Below are positions 1 to 9,829 of a DNA stretch of 64,000 nucleotides, one piece after another. The translations under genes and the position numbers were made by a program. Under the pieces are notes generated by a model. It did not search any database, was not told the DNA's origin, and was given only the letters and a program-made list of their open reading frames with translations. Origin of the DNA: Malaciobacter halophilus (lineage in GTDB: Bacteria > Campylobacterota > Campylobacteria > Campylobacterales > Arcobacteraceae); the NCBI RefSeq assembly GCF_002837275.1, contig NZ_NXIF01000002.1:1-64000 (forward strand), given 5' to 3'. Each line of letters opens with the position of its first letter. The first letter of the stretch is position 1.

Positions 1-1570
1 GATAATCTAAATTATTTAAAACTAAGTCAAAATCAATTTTTTCATTATCATATACAAATAACTTAATACTTCCATCTTTTATATTTAGATTTTTTAATAA
101 TTTTGAGTGTTCATATATTTTATTTAAATCTTTTATATTGATATCTAAACTCTGCTTTTTAATATCTAAACTTGTGTCTAATGTATTAAAATTTAATATT
201 GTGTTTTCTTTAAAATCTATATTAAGTGTTGTATTAATATCTTTTGCATTAATTATTTCATCATCTGCATTTTTTATAATCAATGAGTCTAATTTTACAC
301 TACCTTTTGCTAAAGATTTAGATGTATCTATATTTAGATTTACTTTTCCTTCAAACATCTGTTTATGTCTTATATGAGACTCTTTTATTATTACATTTGA
401 GCCTTTTAACTCTACTTTTGCATCTTTAGTAAAAAACTCAAAATCTTTAAGTTTAAAAGTTGAATTTTTAGCTTGAAAATAGCCTGTGGTTTTCATCTGT
501 TTTTCAAGTAAATAAGGAACGACTAATTTAAAAGTAGAGTTTGTAGTACCAGATGTTTGTGTTAAAGGTAAATGAATATCATAAGCTTTTAAAATACCTA
601 AAATATCATCATTTAAAGCACTTTTTGTTTTAATATTTACAACAACTTCACCTTTTGCTTCACTTGTTAAATTATTTATTACAACAGAACTACCATAAAG
701 TTTTGTATTATTATATGTAGGTTTCAACATAGAAAAAAGTAGTTTATCATCTTCATAATCAATTGTTAACTTCTTAGTATTTACTGTATTTGCATTTTTA
801 TGAAATCTTATTTTTGCATTTTCAATAGTAGCATTACCTTTAAAAGAGTCCAAAACTGGTTCAAAATTATCAGTTTTTAATTTTCCATAAAGATAATTTA
901 ATTTCATTTTCCCAGTAACATTATCATACATCCATGCTTCAGCTACACCGCTTGATAGTCGCACAAAATCTTTTATAAATTTTATATCTTCTAACTCATT
1001 TGTATTTGTATAAAAACTAAAATAGTCCTTATCAACTTGTAAATTAAGCTCACCTATTACATCTTTATATGAATAGTTTCCAAGATAAGTTACTATCTCT
1101 TTAAACATATCAACTTTAGCTTTTCCTTTAAAAAAAAGCTTTAAATCTTTCAAGTATAAAGAGTAAAGGTCCAAAACTACACTTTTTGAATATACATTAA
1201 CTTTTGATGAAAGATTAATATACTTATTATCTAAATAAAGATTCTTTTTATCAAAATAAATTGTAAAAGTATTGTCATTTACTTTTAAAGTTTCAATATT
1301 TATCTCTTTGAAGTATTTAAGTAAGGAAGGAAGCCTTCTTATGTTAGTTTTCAAATCTTCAATTGAACTACTTGAACCTTGTTTTTTTGATTTATATGTT
1401 AACTGTTCTATATTTACAATAAGTTTTTTATCAAACTTTATATACAATTTCGAAACTGAAACTTCACCAAAAGAGATTGAATCAATTTTTATGCCAAAAA
1501 ATAAGAAAAAAACAAATGCAAAAACTAAACAGACAAGTGTAAGAAAAAAAAGTTTAATTTTATTGGACAT
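1..1570 (-). CDS. AsmA/YhdP-like envelope protein (DUF3971 type), 3'-truncated by window edge
   Basis: An open minus-strand frame runs from an ATG at 1570 to the window edge without a stop, giving 523 codons of what is clearly a longer protein. The N-terminus reads MSNKIKLFFLTLVCLVFAF followed by FFLFFG, a single signal anchor (about residues 5-26). The rest is a long periplasmic region of alternating short beta-strand-like segments (for example KLIVNIEQLTYKSKK and GKVNLNIDTSKSLAKGS), as in the AsmA-like/YhdP/DUF3971 proteins thought to bridge the periplasm for phospholipid transport to the outer membrane. An AAGGA Shine-Dalgarno lies about 10 bases before the ATG. The start overlaps the divergent mltG. 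Family assignment is by overall architecture, so the exact subfamily is uncertain. The C-terminal part is outside the window. Confidence 0.72.
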   Translation of the reverse strand, partial: MSNKIKLFFLTLVCLVFAFVFFLFFGIKIDSISFGEVSVSKLYIKFDKKLIVNIEQLTYKSKKQGSSSSIEDLKTNIRRLPSLLKYFKEINIETLKVNDNTFTIYFDKKNLYLDNKYINLSSKVNVYSKSVVLDLYSLYLKDLKLFFKGKAKVDMFKEIVTYLGNYSYKDVIGELNLQVDKDYFSFYTNTNELEDIKFIKDFVRLSSGVAEAWMYDNVTGKMKLNYLYGKLKTDNFEPVLDSFKGNATIENAKIRFHKNANTVNTKKLTIDYEDDKLLFSMLKPTYNNTKLYGSSVVINNLTSEAKGEVVVNIKTKSALNDDILGILKAYDIHLPLTQTSGTTNSTFKLVVPYLLEKQMKTTGYFQAKNSTFKLKDFEFFTKDAKVELKGSNVIIKESHIRHKQMFEGKVNLNIDTSKSLAKGSVKLDSLIIKNADDEIINAKDINTTLNIDFKENTILNFNTLDTSLDIKKQSLDINIKDLNKIYEHSKLLKNLNIKDGSIKLFVYDNEKIDFDLVLNNLDY

Positions 1571-2651
1571 TATCGAGTTATTCCTTGTCTTAATTATAGT
1601 TGTTCTATTTTATTTAACATTGCCTTTAAGTACTACAAAGGTTATATTTATTCCTAAAGGTACTACAAATAGCATTATAACATATTTAAATAAATCAGGA
1701 TATGAACTAGGAATTATAGATAAAGTCTATTTAAGATTTTTAGGATACCCACAAAGTGGATGGATTGATATTAAAGAAAACTATCTTACAAAAGCAGATT
1801 TTTTATATAAAATCACTACATCAAAAGCAGCGTTAAAAGATATCACTTTAATTCCAGGGGAGACTGCACATATATTTTTAGATGATATTTCCAAAAGAAT
1901 GAATTTATCAAGAAAAACTTTACAAAAAGTTTATGATAAATATGCCTATAAACAAGATGGAAATATTTTAGCAGATACATACTCTTTACCATATGGAATG
2001 AAAGAAGACCATTTACTGTTTTATCTATTTTCAAATACCAATAAGCAGTATGAAGTTATTTCCAATAAAATATTTGGAACATATAACAAAAATAGATGGT
2101 ATTATTATATTACTCTTGCATCTGTAATTCAAAAAGAGGCAGCTAATAAAGATGAAATGCCCATTGTATCTAGTGTAATTCACAATAGATTAAAAAAGGG
2201 TATGAAACTTCAAATGGATGGAACTTTAAATTATGCACAATATTCCCATGTAAAAGTAACTGCAAAAAGAATTAGAGAAGACAATAGTTCATATAATACA
2301 TATAAAAATAGAGGTCTTCCTGACCATCCTGTATGTGCAGTGAGTGTAGATGCAATAAAAGCTGCAATATTTCCAGCTAAAACAGATTATTTATATTTCG
2401 TAAAAAGTGAAAAAACAGGGTTACACATTTTTTCAAAAAGCTATAAAGAACATGTGAATAATATTAACAAAAATAGAATTATTAAAAGAAATTTAAAGAA
2501 AAAAAGAAGTAAAAAAACAGAAGAAATACAAAAGAAAAAGAGTATAAAAAAAGCTAAAGAAAGCCCTAAAAAAGAACTCTACGTATTTCCTAAAAGCAAT
2601 TCTAAAGAAAACACAAAATCAATAAAATCTCTTTTTGAAAATGTGAAATAG
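1491..2651 (+). CDS. mltG: Endolytic murein transglycosylase MltG (YceG family)
   Basis: MltG cleaves nascent glycan strands at the inner membrane and so helps set peptidoglycan chain length. The protein has a short basic N-terminus, one membrane anchor (IIELFLVLIIVVLFYLTLPL), a LysM-like periplasmic segment, and the YceG catalytic region with ASVIQKEA (Glu at residue 216 counted from the ATG at 1491), followed by VIHNRLKKGMKLQMDGTLNYA. These are strong family signatures. The frame is open to 1272, but the upstream part is the antisense of the divergent AsmA-like gene, so that extension is rejected. ATG 1491 has only a weak AAGAGA upstream, and a TTG at 1563 just before the anchor is an alternative. 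The last 60 or so residues are an unusually Lys-rich tail beyond the catalytic domain. Confidence 0.9.
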   Translation: MPKNKKKTNAKTKQTSVRKKSLILLDIIELFLVLIIVVLFYLTLPLSTTKVIFIPKGTTNSIITYLNKSGYELGIIDKVYLRFLGYPQSGWIDIKENYLTKADFLYKITTSKAALKDITLIPGETAHIFLDDISKRMNLSRKTLQKVYDKYAYKQDGNILADTYSLPYGMKEDHLLFYLFSNTNKQYEVISNKIFGTYNKNRWYYYITLASVIQKEAANKDEMPIVSSVIHNRLKKGMKLQMDGTLNYAQYSHVKVTAKRIREDNSSYNTYKNRGLPDHPVCAVSVDAIKAAIFPAKTDYLYFVKSEKTGLHIFSKSYKEHVNNINKNRIIKRNLKKKRSKKTEEIQKKKSIKKAKESPKKELYVFPKSNSKENTKSIKSLFENVK

Positions 2652-2710
2652 TTTATGTGAATTTATGAAACAAACATAGTATTAAATTATATTCCTCTTA
2701 GAATTTCAAA

Positions 2711-2721
2711 TGCTATAAAAT
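2711..2721 (+). promoter_or_regulatory. Predicted extended -10 promoter for icd
   Basis: The sequence TGCTATAAAAT lies about 80 bases before the icd start in the 149-base gap after mltG. It has an extended -10 form (TGn-TATAAA). No good -35 hexamer is visible, which is usual for housekeeping promoters of Campylobacterota. The prediction rests on motif and position only. Confidence 0.4.
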
Positions 2722-2791
2722 AAACACATGTTATTATTGTGTACATTTGAATTTGGTTGATTTAACCTAAATTAATTGAACTAAAACTTGA

Positions 2792-5011
<2,220 letters not shown>

Positions 5012-5027
5012 ACATTTAATAAAACAA

Positions 5028-5062
5028 AAAAAAGGGGAAAGTTTTTAACTTTCCCCTTTTTT
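5028..5062. terminator. Bidirectional intrinsic terminator between icd and the convergent gene
   Basis: A perfect 16-bp inverted repeat (5028-5043 with 5047-5062) has a 3-base TTT loop and a GGGGAAAG/CTTTCCCC core. A-rich and T-rich flanks give a U-tract on both strands. It lies 17 bases after the icd stop and 19 bases from the stop of the convergent minus-strand gene, so it can end both transcripts. Confidence 0.92.
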
Positions 5063-5080
5063 ATTTAAATTGATTTATAA

Positions 5081-5665
5081 CTATTTTAAATAGTTTGCTA
5101 AAGGCTCAAGAGCTTTTTTCATTTCATCTTGAGTCATAGAACCATCTAGTGCTCCTTCTTTAACATTTCCTTTTAAAATTTTTGATATAGAACCATTTTC
5201 ATTTACTAGATAAGCAACATATGTAGTTTTTGCATTATCTGTAACTCCTAATGCTTTTACCATATCCCCATCAAAATCATAAATCATTGGAGTATCTCTT
5301 TTTTCTACTAACTCTTCAAGTTTACCTGGAATAAACATTTTTTTAACAAACCAAGGTGCACTTGAAATATTTGCAACCATAACATAAGGAATAGTCATTT
5401 CATAAAATTTTGGTAGTTCTCTTACTACTGCTAAAGAGTCATGATTTCCTACTACAATTAAACTTTTCGCACCTTTTTCAAATAAATCAGCTTTTAAAAC
5501 TTCGTCATCTTTACCTACAATTTCAAATTTTTCTGGTAAATCTGATAGTTTTAAAGAGCTTTGTTCAAGCACTTGCTTAACTTGTGCTGGCTTTTCTGCT
5601 GTTGCATAAACTAAAAAACCAAAACCGATTACACCTAAAATAACAATTTTCAAAACGTTTTTCAT
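5081..5665 (-). CDS. Exported thioredoxin-fold-like protein of unknown function
   Basis: The 194-residue product starts with a signal peptide or anchor (MKNVLKIVILGVIGFGFLVYATA) and is otherwise soluble. Its order of segments (an ...EKFEIVGKDDEVLKADLF strand pair, GAKSLIVVGNHDSLAVVRELPKF, then PYVMVANIS, a late TYVAYLVNENGSISKILKG and a terminal helix) is like peroxiredoxin or thioredoxin-fold proteins such as YtfJ. It has no cysteine at all, so it cannot be a thiol oxidoreductase. An AGGAAG Shine-Dalgarno precedes the ATG. It lies 42 bases downstream of the FAD oxidoreductase on the same strand. I do not recognise a characterised homologue; the fold call is an inference. Confidence 0.7.
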   Translation of the reverse strand: MKNVLKIVILGVIGFGFLVYATAEKPAQVKQVLEQSSLKLSDLPEKFEIVGKDDEVLKADLFEKGAKSLIVVGNHDSLAVVRELPKFYEMTIPYVMVANISSAPWFVKKMFIPGKLEELVEKRDTPMIYDFDGDMVKALGVTDNAKTTYVAYLVNENGSISKILKGNVKEGALDGSMTQDEMKKALEPLANYLK

Positions 5666-5707
5666 TTAATCTTCCTATCTTTTTTAAAAAATTCTATCTT
5701 ATTAATA

Positions 5708-6844
5708 TTAACAGTTATTTAACTTTATTTTTTTAACCCATCTTTTAAAGAGTCTATTAGCTAAAACCTCATATTGAATAGGTTTATTATTTACTAGATA
5801 ATCTACTAAACAATTGGCTAAATAAGGAGATAAAACAAAACCTCTTCCTCCTATACCATTTAATACATAAATACCCTTTTTTTTGATTAGTTTGTCATCA
5901 GTTACAAAACTTCCATTAACTAAATGAGGATATTTTTCAATTGTCTTTTTACTATCTATTAACTCACCTACAATAGGAAAATAATCTACACTACATGCTC
6001 TTGCACCAATTTTTGTATTAACTACTTCAATATCATCTAATTTTATAATATCTTCAGCTAAAGATAAAAGTTTTTCTGTATTTTGTTTTTGAGTCTGTTT
6101 TAAAAACTCTTTTGCTTCTAAATTAGTATAATTATCTAGTCTATGATGAGTTGCTCCAATACAAATAAGATTTTTATTATTATATTTTTTTGAAGAGCTT
6201 ACAGAGCACTCTTTATGATAATTAATACTATTTTGCATTGAAGTTAAGATATCAATTCTTTGGCCCCAAACAGCTCTAATTTGAAAATAGCTTTCATCAA
6301 TTAAATCAGTCTTATAGCCAGTTGTAAGTATTACTTTTGAAGCTTCAATTTCATTATTTATAATCCATTTTTCATCTTTATTTTGTTTTATATTTTTAAC
6401 TTTATACTCTAAAGCTATTTCAAAATCATTACAAAGAGCATTTGCTACATCTTTAGCAGATACTTTAGAGCCAATATCAAAGAAAAATCCATCTTCATAC
6501 TCTTTATAATCAAAATCCATAAAAGGTTTATAACTATCAAATTTTAGCCTATCTTCTTCATTTTTAGCAAGCCTATAAACTCCTTTATTTTCAAAATCAT
6601 CTTTTAAAATATTTTTATAAAAATCTACGGAAAATTTTAAAGCATTATTAACTAATGATTTAAAAGTATTATCTTTACCTAAAAGTGGAGACAAAAACCC
6701 ACCTGCAGCTTTACTTGCTTGATTTAATACTGCTTTATCTTCTTCTACTAATAAAACACTATTACTATGTTTACATAAAAAATATGCAGTACAAATACCT
6801 GCAATTCCACCTCCAATTACTACATACTCATACTTTTTATACAT
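5708..6844 (-). CDS. FAD-dependent oxidoreductase, DAO family, MnmC C-terminal-domain-like
   Basis: The N-terminus YEYVVIGGGIAGICTAYFL is a Rossmann GxGxxG dinucleotide motif, followed by VLLVEEDK at the end of strand 2. The segment QASKAAGGFLSPLLG matches the GASGN..GALYPLL region of the FAD domain of MnmC. The C-terminal VLNGIGGRGFVLSPYLA is the usual late FAD-binding block. In MnmC this domain oxidises cmnm5s2U to nm5s2U at the tRNA wobble base; here it stands alone, without the methyltransferase half. Other DAO enzymes, such as glycine oxidase or D-amino-acid dehydrogenase, remain possible. Its 5' end overlaps the rhodanese-like gene by 8 bases, so the two are probably co-translated. Confidence 0.8.
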   Translation of the reverse strand: MYKKYEYVVIGGGIAGICTAYFLCKHSNSVLLVEEDKAVLNQASKAAGGFLSPLLGKDNTFKSLVNNALKFSVDFYKNILKDDFENKGVYRLAKNEEDRLKFDSYKPFMDFDYKEYEDGFFFDIGSKVSAKDVANALCNDFEIALEYKVKNIKQNKDEKWIINNEIEASKVILTTGYKTDLIDESYFQIRAVWGQRIDILTSMQNSINYHKECSVSSSKKYNNKNLICIGATHHRLDNYTNLEAKEFLKQTQKQNTEKLLSLAEDIIKLDDIEVVNTKIGARACSVDYFPIVGELIDSKKTIEKYPHLVNGSFVTDDKLIKKKGIYVLNGIGGRGFVLSPYLANCLVDYLVNNKPIQYEVLANRLFKRWVKKIKLNNC

Positions 6845-7163
6845 TCTTTTTTAACTCCTGCAATAACTGAAAATTAGGTCTCCAATACCCTTTTCCTCCT
6901 CTTAAACTAACACAAACATACTCAGGAAACTTTTTTCTATAAAAATTCAATCTCTCTTTAGTAGTTTTTCCAGTATCACAATAAAAAACAAAAACTGTTC
7001 CATGAGGATAGTCTTTCATTTCAAAAGGATTGTAAGTAATAGTTTCAATATTATCTAATGGCTTTAAAATAGTGTCAATAACAACTACTTTTTTACCTTG
7101 CTTTTTCAACTCTTTTGAGTATTTAAATAACTCTTCTTGTGTCCATTCATCTTTTTCTAACAT
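6837..7163 (-). CDS. Rhodanese-like sulfurtransferase domain protein
   Basis: This 108-residue protein has the layout of a single rhodanese domain: VVVIDTIL (early strand), PHGTVFVFYCDTGKTTKERL with Cys62 at the active-site loop position, and a closing VCVSLRGGKGYW that matches the GG..W end of rhodaneses. It probably carries sulfur as a persulfide on Cys62. The gene overlaps the downstream MnmC-like oxidoreductase by 8 bases. MnmC acts on a 2-thiolated wobble base, so a shared tRNA-thiolation role is an attractive inference but is not shown by the sequence. The domain call is based on the loop and the GG..W motif. Confidence 0.7.
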   Translation of the reverse strand: MLEKDEWTQEELFKYSKELKKQGKKVVVIDTILKPLDNIETITYNPFEMKDYPHGTVFVFYCDTGKTTKERLNFYRKKFPEYVCVSLRGGKGYWRPNFQLLQELKKNV

Positions 7164-7237
7164 TTTTCATACCTATTTAACTATTTTTTGGATAAAATTT
7201 ATTGGATAACGAATGATTACAAAATAAGGCTTAATAT

Positions 7238-7600
7238 ATGAATATACTTGTTGCAGATGACTCTAGAATGGCTAGAAAAATCGTAATGAAATCAATAAAT
7301 GAGACACTAAGTAATATAGATATAAATATTATTGAAGCGTGCAATGGAGTAGAAGCACTAGATGCTTATAAACAAAATCAAATTGATTTTGTTTTTTTAG
7401 ATTTAACAATGCCTGTTATGGATGGTTTTCAAGCACTACAAGAAATAAAAAAATTTGATAAAAATGCGAAAGTTATAGTAGTATCAGCAGATATTCAAAA
7501 AACATCAATGGATAAAGTAAGAGAGTTTGGAGCAATTGATTTTGTTAAAAAACCTATTAGTTTAGAGAAAATGGATAAAATAGTAGAAAAGATATTATAG
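7238..7600 (+). CDS. Single-domain (CheY-like) response regulator
   Basis: The whole 120-residue protein is one receiver domain. The acidic pocket is Asp7-Asp8 (VADDSR), the phospho-acceptor is Asp55 (VFLDLTMP), the switch residue is Ser83 (VVSAD) and the conserved Lys105 sits in KKP. There is no output domain, so it must act through protein contact or phosphotransfer, as CheY does. It begins a three-gene run: the next gene, 11 bases downstream, is a CheC-type phosphatase, and the third is a histidine kinase. This suggests one dedicated kinase, regulator and phosphatase set. It is divergent from the rhodanese-like gene. Confidence 0.92.
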   Translation: MNILVADDSRMARKIVMKSINETLSNIDINIIEACNGVEALDAYKQNQIDFVFLDLTMPVMDGFQALQEIKKFDKNAKVIVVSADIQKTSMDKVREFGAIDFVKKPISLEKMDKIVEKIL

Positions 7601-7611
7601 GGTAATAAAAT

Positions 7612-8229
7612 ATGACTAATAACATAATACTAAATGAAGATGAAAAAGATTGTTTACAAGAACTTATGAATATAGCATATGGTTCAGCAACTGCTGCAAT
7701 CACTGAAATACTTGATGCATTTGCAACATTAAGTATTCCTAAAATTGAAGTTATAAAAACAACAGATTTAAAAAAACATCTAAATAAAGAGCTAAACTTA
7801 GAATCTACTCATTTTGTATGTATGCAACAAATAAATGGCCCAATTGCTGGAGAAAACCTTTTCGTAATTGACAATAATTCTGCTAGAAATATTGCTATTA
7901 AATTTGGCTTAGATAATGAAGAGATTACAAATGAAGAGCTTTGTGATATTATATTAGAGATTACAAATATTCTTTCTTCTTCTACTATTAGTAAACTTGC
8001 TGAAGATATGGAAGCAAAAGTATCTTTTTCTCCACCAGATGTAAAAATACTTGATAATATAAATAAACTTGATAATCAATTTATTGAAAAATACCAAAAT
8101 GTAATTATTATCTCTACAAAACTAAAATTTGAAGATTTGGATATTGATGGACAACTAATGATTTTAACAACAGATAAATCTATTGACTACATAAAAACAG
8201 TAATAAATAGACTTCTTGAAGAGATTTAA
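7612..8229 (+). CDS. CheC-type phosphatase of a response regulator
   Basis: CheC-family proteins remove phosphate from CheY-like receivers. Both copies of the active-helix signature D/S-x3-E-x2-N are intact: Asp13-Glu17-Asn20 in DCLQELMNIAYGS and Asp112-Glu116-Asn119 in DIILEITNILSSS. The two-fold repeat and the 205-residue length fit the CheC class. It is sandwiched between a single-domain response regulator and a histidine kinase, so the neighbour regulator is its likely substrate. No cheA, cheW or receptor gene is nearby. The stop lies 1 base before the kinase ATG, so translation is probably coupled. Confidence 0.85.
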   Translation: MTNNIILNEDEKDCLQELMNIAYGSATAAITEILDAFATLSIPKIEVIKTTDLKKHLNKELNLESTHFVCMQQINGPIAGENLFVIDNNSARNIAIKFGLDNEEITNEELCDIILEITNILSSSTISKLAEDMEAKVSFSPPDVKILDNINKLDNQFIEKYQNVIIISTKLKFEDLDIDGQLMILTTDKSIDYIKTVINRLLEEI

Positions 8230-8230
8230 A

Positions 8231-9721
8231 ATGAAATTTGAAAAATTTGATTTTATATGTAATACAGTCGATAATGGTGTAATTATATTAGATGATACGT
8301 TAAAAGTTTACTTTTGGAATAGTTGGCTAGAAACAAGAACCAATATAAAAGCAGATGATATAGTATCAAAAAACTTAATAGACTATTTTAAAGATATAAA
8401 TGAAAAAACTTTAAAAAGAAAAATAAAAGCATCTTTAGCTTTAAATTCAGCGACTTTTTATCATACAGGTATAAATAAGTATTTACTAAATATTGAGCTA
8501 AATAAAGTTGCAAATAAAGTTTTTGATAATATGCAACAAGGTGTCACAATTACACCATATGATAAAACAAATAAACTTGTAGTTTTATATATTTATGATA
8601 ATACAATACTTTGTGAAACAAATCATGAATTAGAACAAACTAAAAATCATCTTGAGGACTCATTAGAAGAGATTAGTCTTCTTTTAAACACTACTTTAGA
8701 AGCTATTTTCTTATTTGAAAATGATAAGTGTGTAAATGCAAATAAAATTGCTTTAGAACTATTTAATTATTCAAATAAAGAAGAAGTATTAAATAAAGAG
8801 ATTTATGATTTTATTGATTCAAAATCACTAGAAAAAATAATTCAAATTGATGAAAAACCAATTGAATTAAAAATGACAAAAAAAGATAATTCAACTTTTC
8901 CTGCACTAACAAGAATAAAAGACACTAAACTTAAAAATAAAATGTTTAAAATCCTAACAGTAATGGATTTAAGTGAACTAAAACAAAAAGATAAACTTTT
9001 AGTAGAACAAACAAAAATGGCTGCACTAGGAGAAATGATAGGAAATATTGCCCATCAATGGAGACAACCTTTAAGTACAATTAGTACAGCAGCAAGTGGT
9101 CTTAAAATGCATAAAGAGTTAGATATTATTACAGAAGAGATTTTTGAAGAATCAATTCATGCAATTATTAGAAACTCGAAACATCTTTCTCAAACGATTG
9201 ATGATTTTAGAGATTTTTTAAAAAGTGACAAAAAGAAAGTTGAATTTGATATAAAAGAGAATATTCAAAGAAATATAACTATTTTAGAAGGAACTTTGAA
9301 AAATCAATCTATTCAACTAATACTAAATTGCAAAGAAAGTTATATTATAAAAAGCTATCCAAATGAGTTCACACAAGCTTTCTTAAATATAATCAATAAT
9401 GCAAAAGATGCTTTTTTAGATAAAAATATTGATTTAGATAAAAGAGTAATAGTAATTGATATTTATAAAAAACATGAAAATATAATTTTAAAAATACAAG
9501 ATAGTGCTGGTGGAATTGAACCACAAATAATAGATAAAATCTTTGAACCATACTTTACAACTAAACATAAAGATGTAGGAACAGGTCTTGGTTTATATAT
9601 GACTCATCAACTAATTGATGTCAGTATGAATGGTAAAATTGAAGCTTTTAACAAAAAGTTTAGCTACAATGACTTAACTTATTATGGTGCTTGTTTTAAA
9701 CTAACTCTTCCTATAATATAA
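8231..9721 (+). CDS. PAS-domain sensor histidine kinase
   Basis: The product is 496 residues from ATG 8231. The open frame extends to a TTG at 8216, but GAAGAG sits correctly for the ATG, which directly follows the stop of the phosphatase gene. Two PAS-like regions (about residues 1-130 and 148-250) precede the kinase core. The phospho-acceptor is His275 in IAHQWRQPLS. The ATPase boxes are NIINNAKDAF (N), DSAGGIEP (G1), IFEPYFTT (F) and GTGLGLYM (G2). No transmembrane segment is visible, so it is probably cytoplasmic. It completes the module with the response regulator and CheC-type phosphatase. Confidence 0.92.
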   Translation: MKFEKFDFICNTVDNGVIILDDTLKVYFWNSWLETRTNIKADDIVSKNLIDYFKDINEKTLKRKIKASLALNSATFYHTGINKYLLNIELNKVANKVFDNMQQGVTITPYDKTNKLVVLYIYDNTILCETNHELEQTKNHLEDSLEEISLLLNTTLEAIFLFENDKCVNANKIALELFNYSNKEEVLNKEIYDFIDSKSLEKIIQIDEKPIELKMTKKDNSTFPALTRIKDTKLKNKMFKILTVMDLSELKQKDKLLVEQTKMAALGEMIGNIAHQWRQPLSTISTAASGLKMHKELDIITEEIFEESIHAIIRNSKHLSQTIDDFRDFLKSDKKKVEFDIKENIQRNITILEGTLKNQSIQLILNCKESYIIKSYPNEFTQAFLNIINNAKDAFLDKNIDLDKRVIVIDIYKKHENIILKIQDSAGGIEPQIIDKIFEPYFTTKHKDVGTGLGLYMTHQLIDVSMNGKIEAFNKKFSYNDLTYYGACFKLTLPII

Positions 9722-9758
9722 GCATTTTTGAGTCTATTATGCCAAATACTTTTTTTAA

Positions 9759-9779
9759 GTTGATTGACATAGACTCAAC
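9759..9779 (+). promoter_or_regulatory. HAIR-like HspR operator overlapping the -35 box
   Basis: GTTGATT-N7-ACTCAAC matches the HspR-associated inverted repeat CTTGAGT-N7-ACTCAAG at 5 of 7 and 6 of 7 positions with the exact 7-base spacing. It covers the TTGACA box of the cbpA-hspR promoter, so bound HspR would block RNA polymerase. A second TTGAGT half-site lies at 9728-9733; the ten bases from 9728 pair perfectly with 9769-9778. hspR is the second gene of the operon, which implies autoregulation. Confidence 0.65.
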
Positions 9780-9793
9780 TTTTTTGATATAAT
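9764..9793 (+). promoter_or_regulatory. Sigma-70-type promoter of cbpA-hspR
   Basis: TTGACA (9764-9769) and TATAAT (9788-9793) are both perfect consensus hexamers separated by 18 bases, ending 36 bases before the cbpA start. A full consensus -35 is rare in this AT-rich genome, which suggests a strong promoter that needs repression. Confidence 0.85.
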
Positions 9794-9829
9794 ATTATTT
9801 AAATACAAACAATTATAAATGGAGTATAA

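Noticed and set aside
138-377. Small plus-strand frame of 79 codons
   Set aside because: It lies wholly antisense to the long open AsmA-like frame and has no ribosome-binding site or recognisable domain.
1272-1490. Upstream extension of the mltG frame by 73 codons
   Set aside because: It is antisense to the AsmA-like gene, and its residues do not continue the MltG pattern; ATG 1491 (or TTG 1563) sits just before the membrane anchor.
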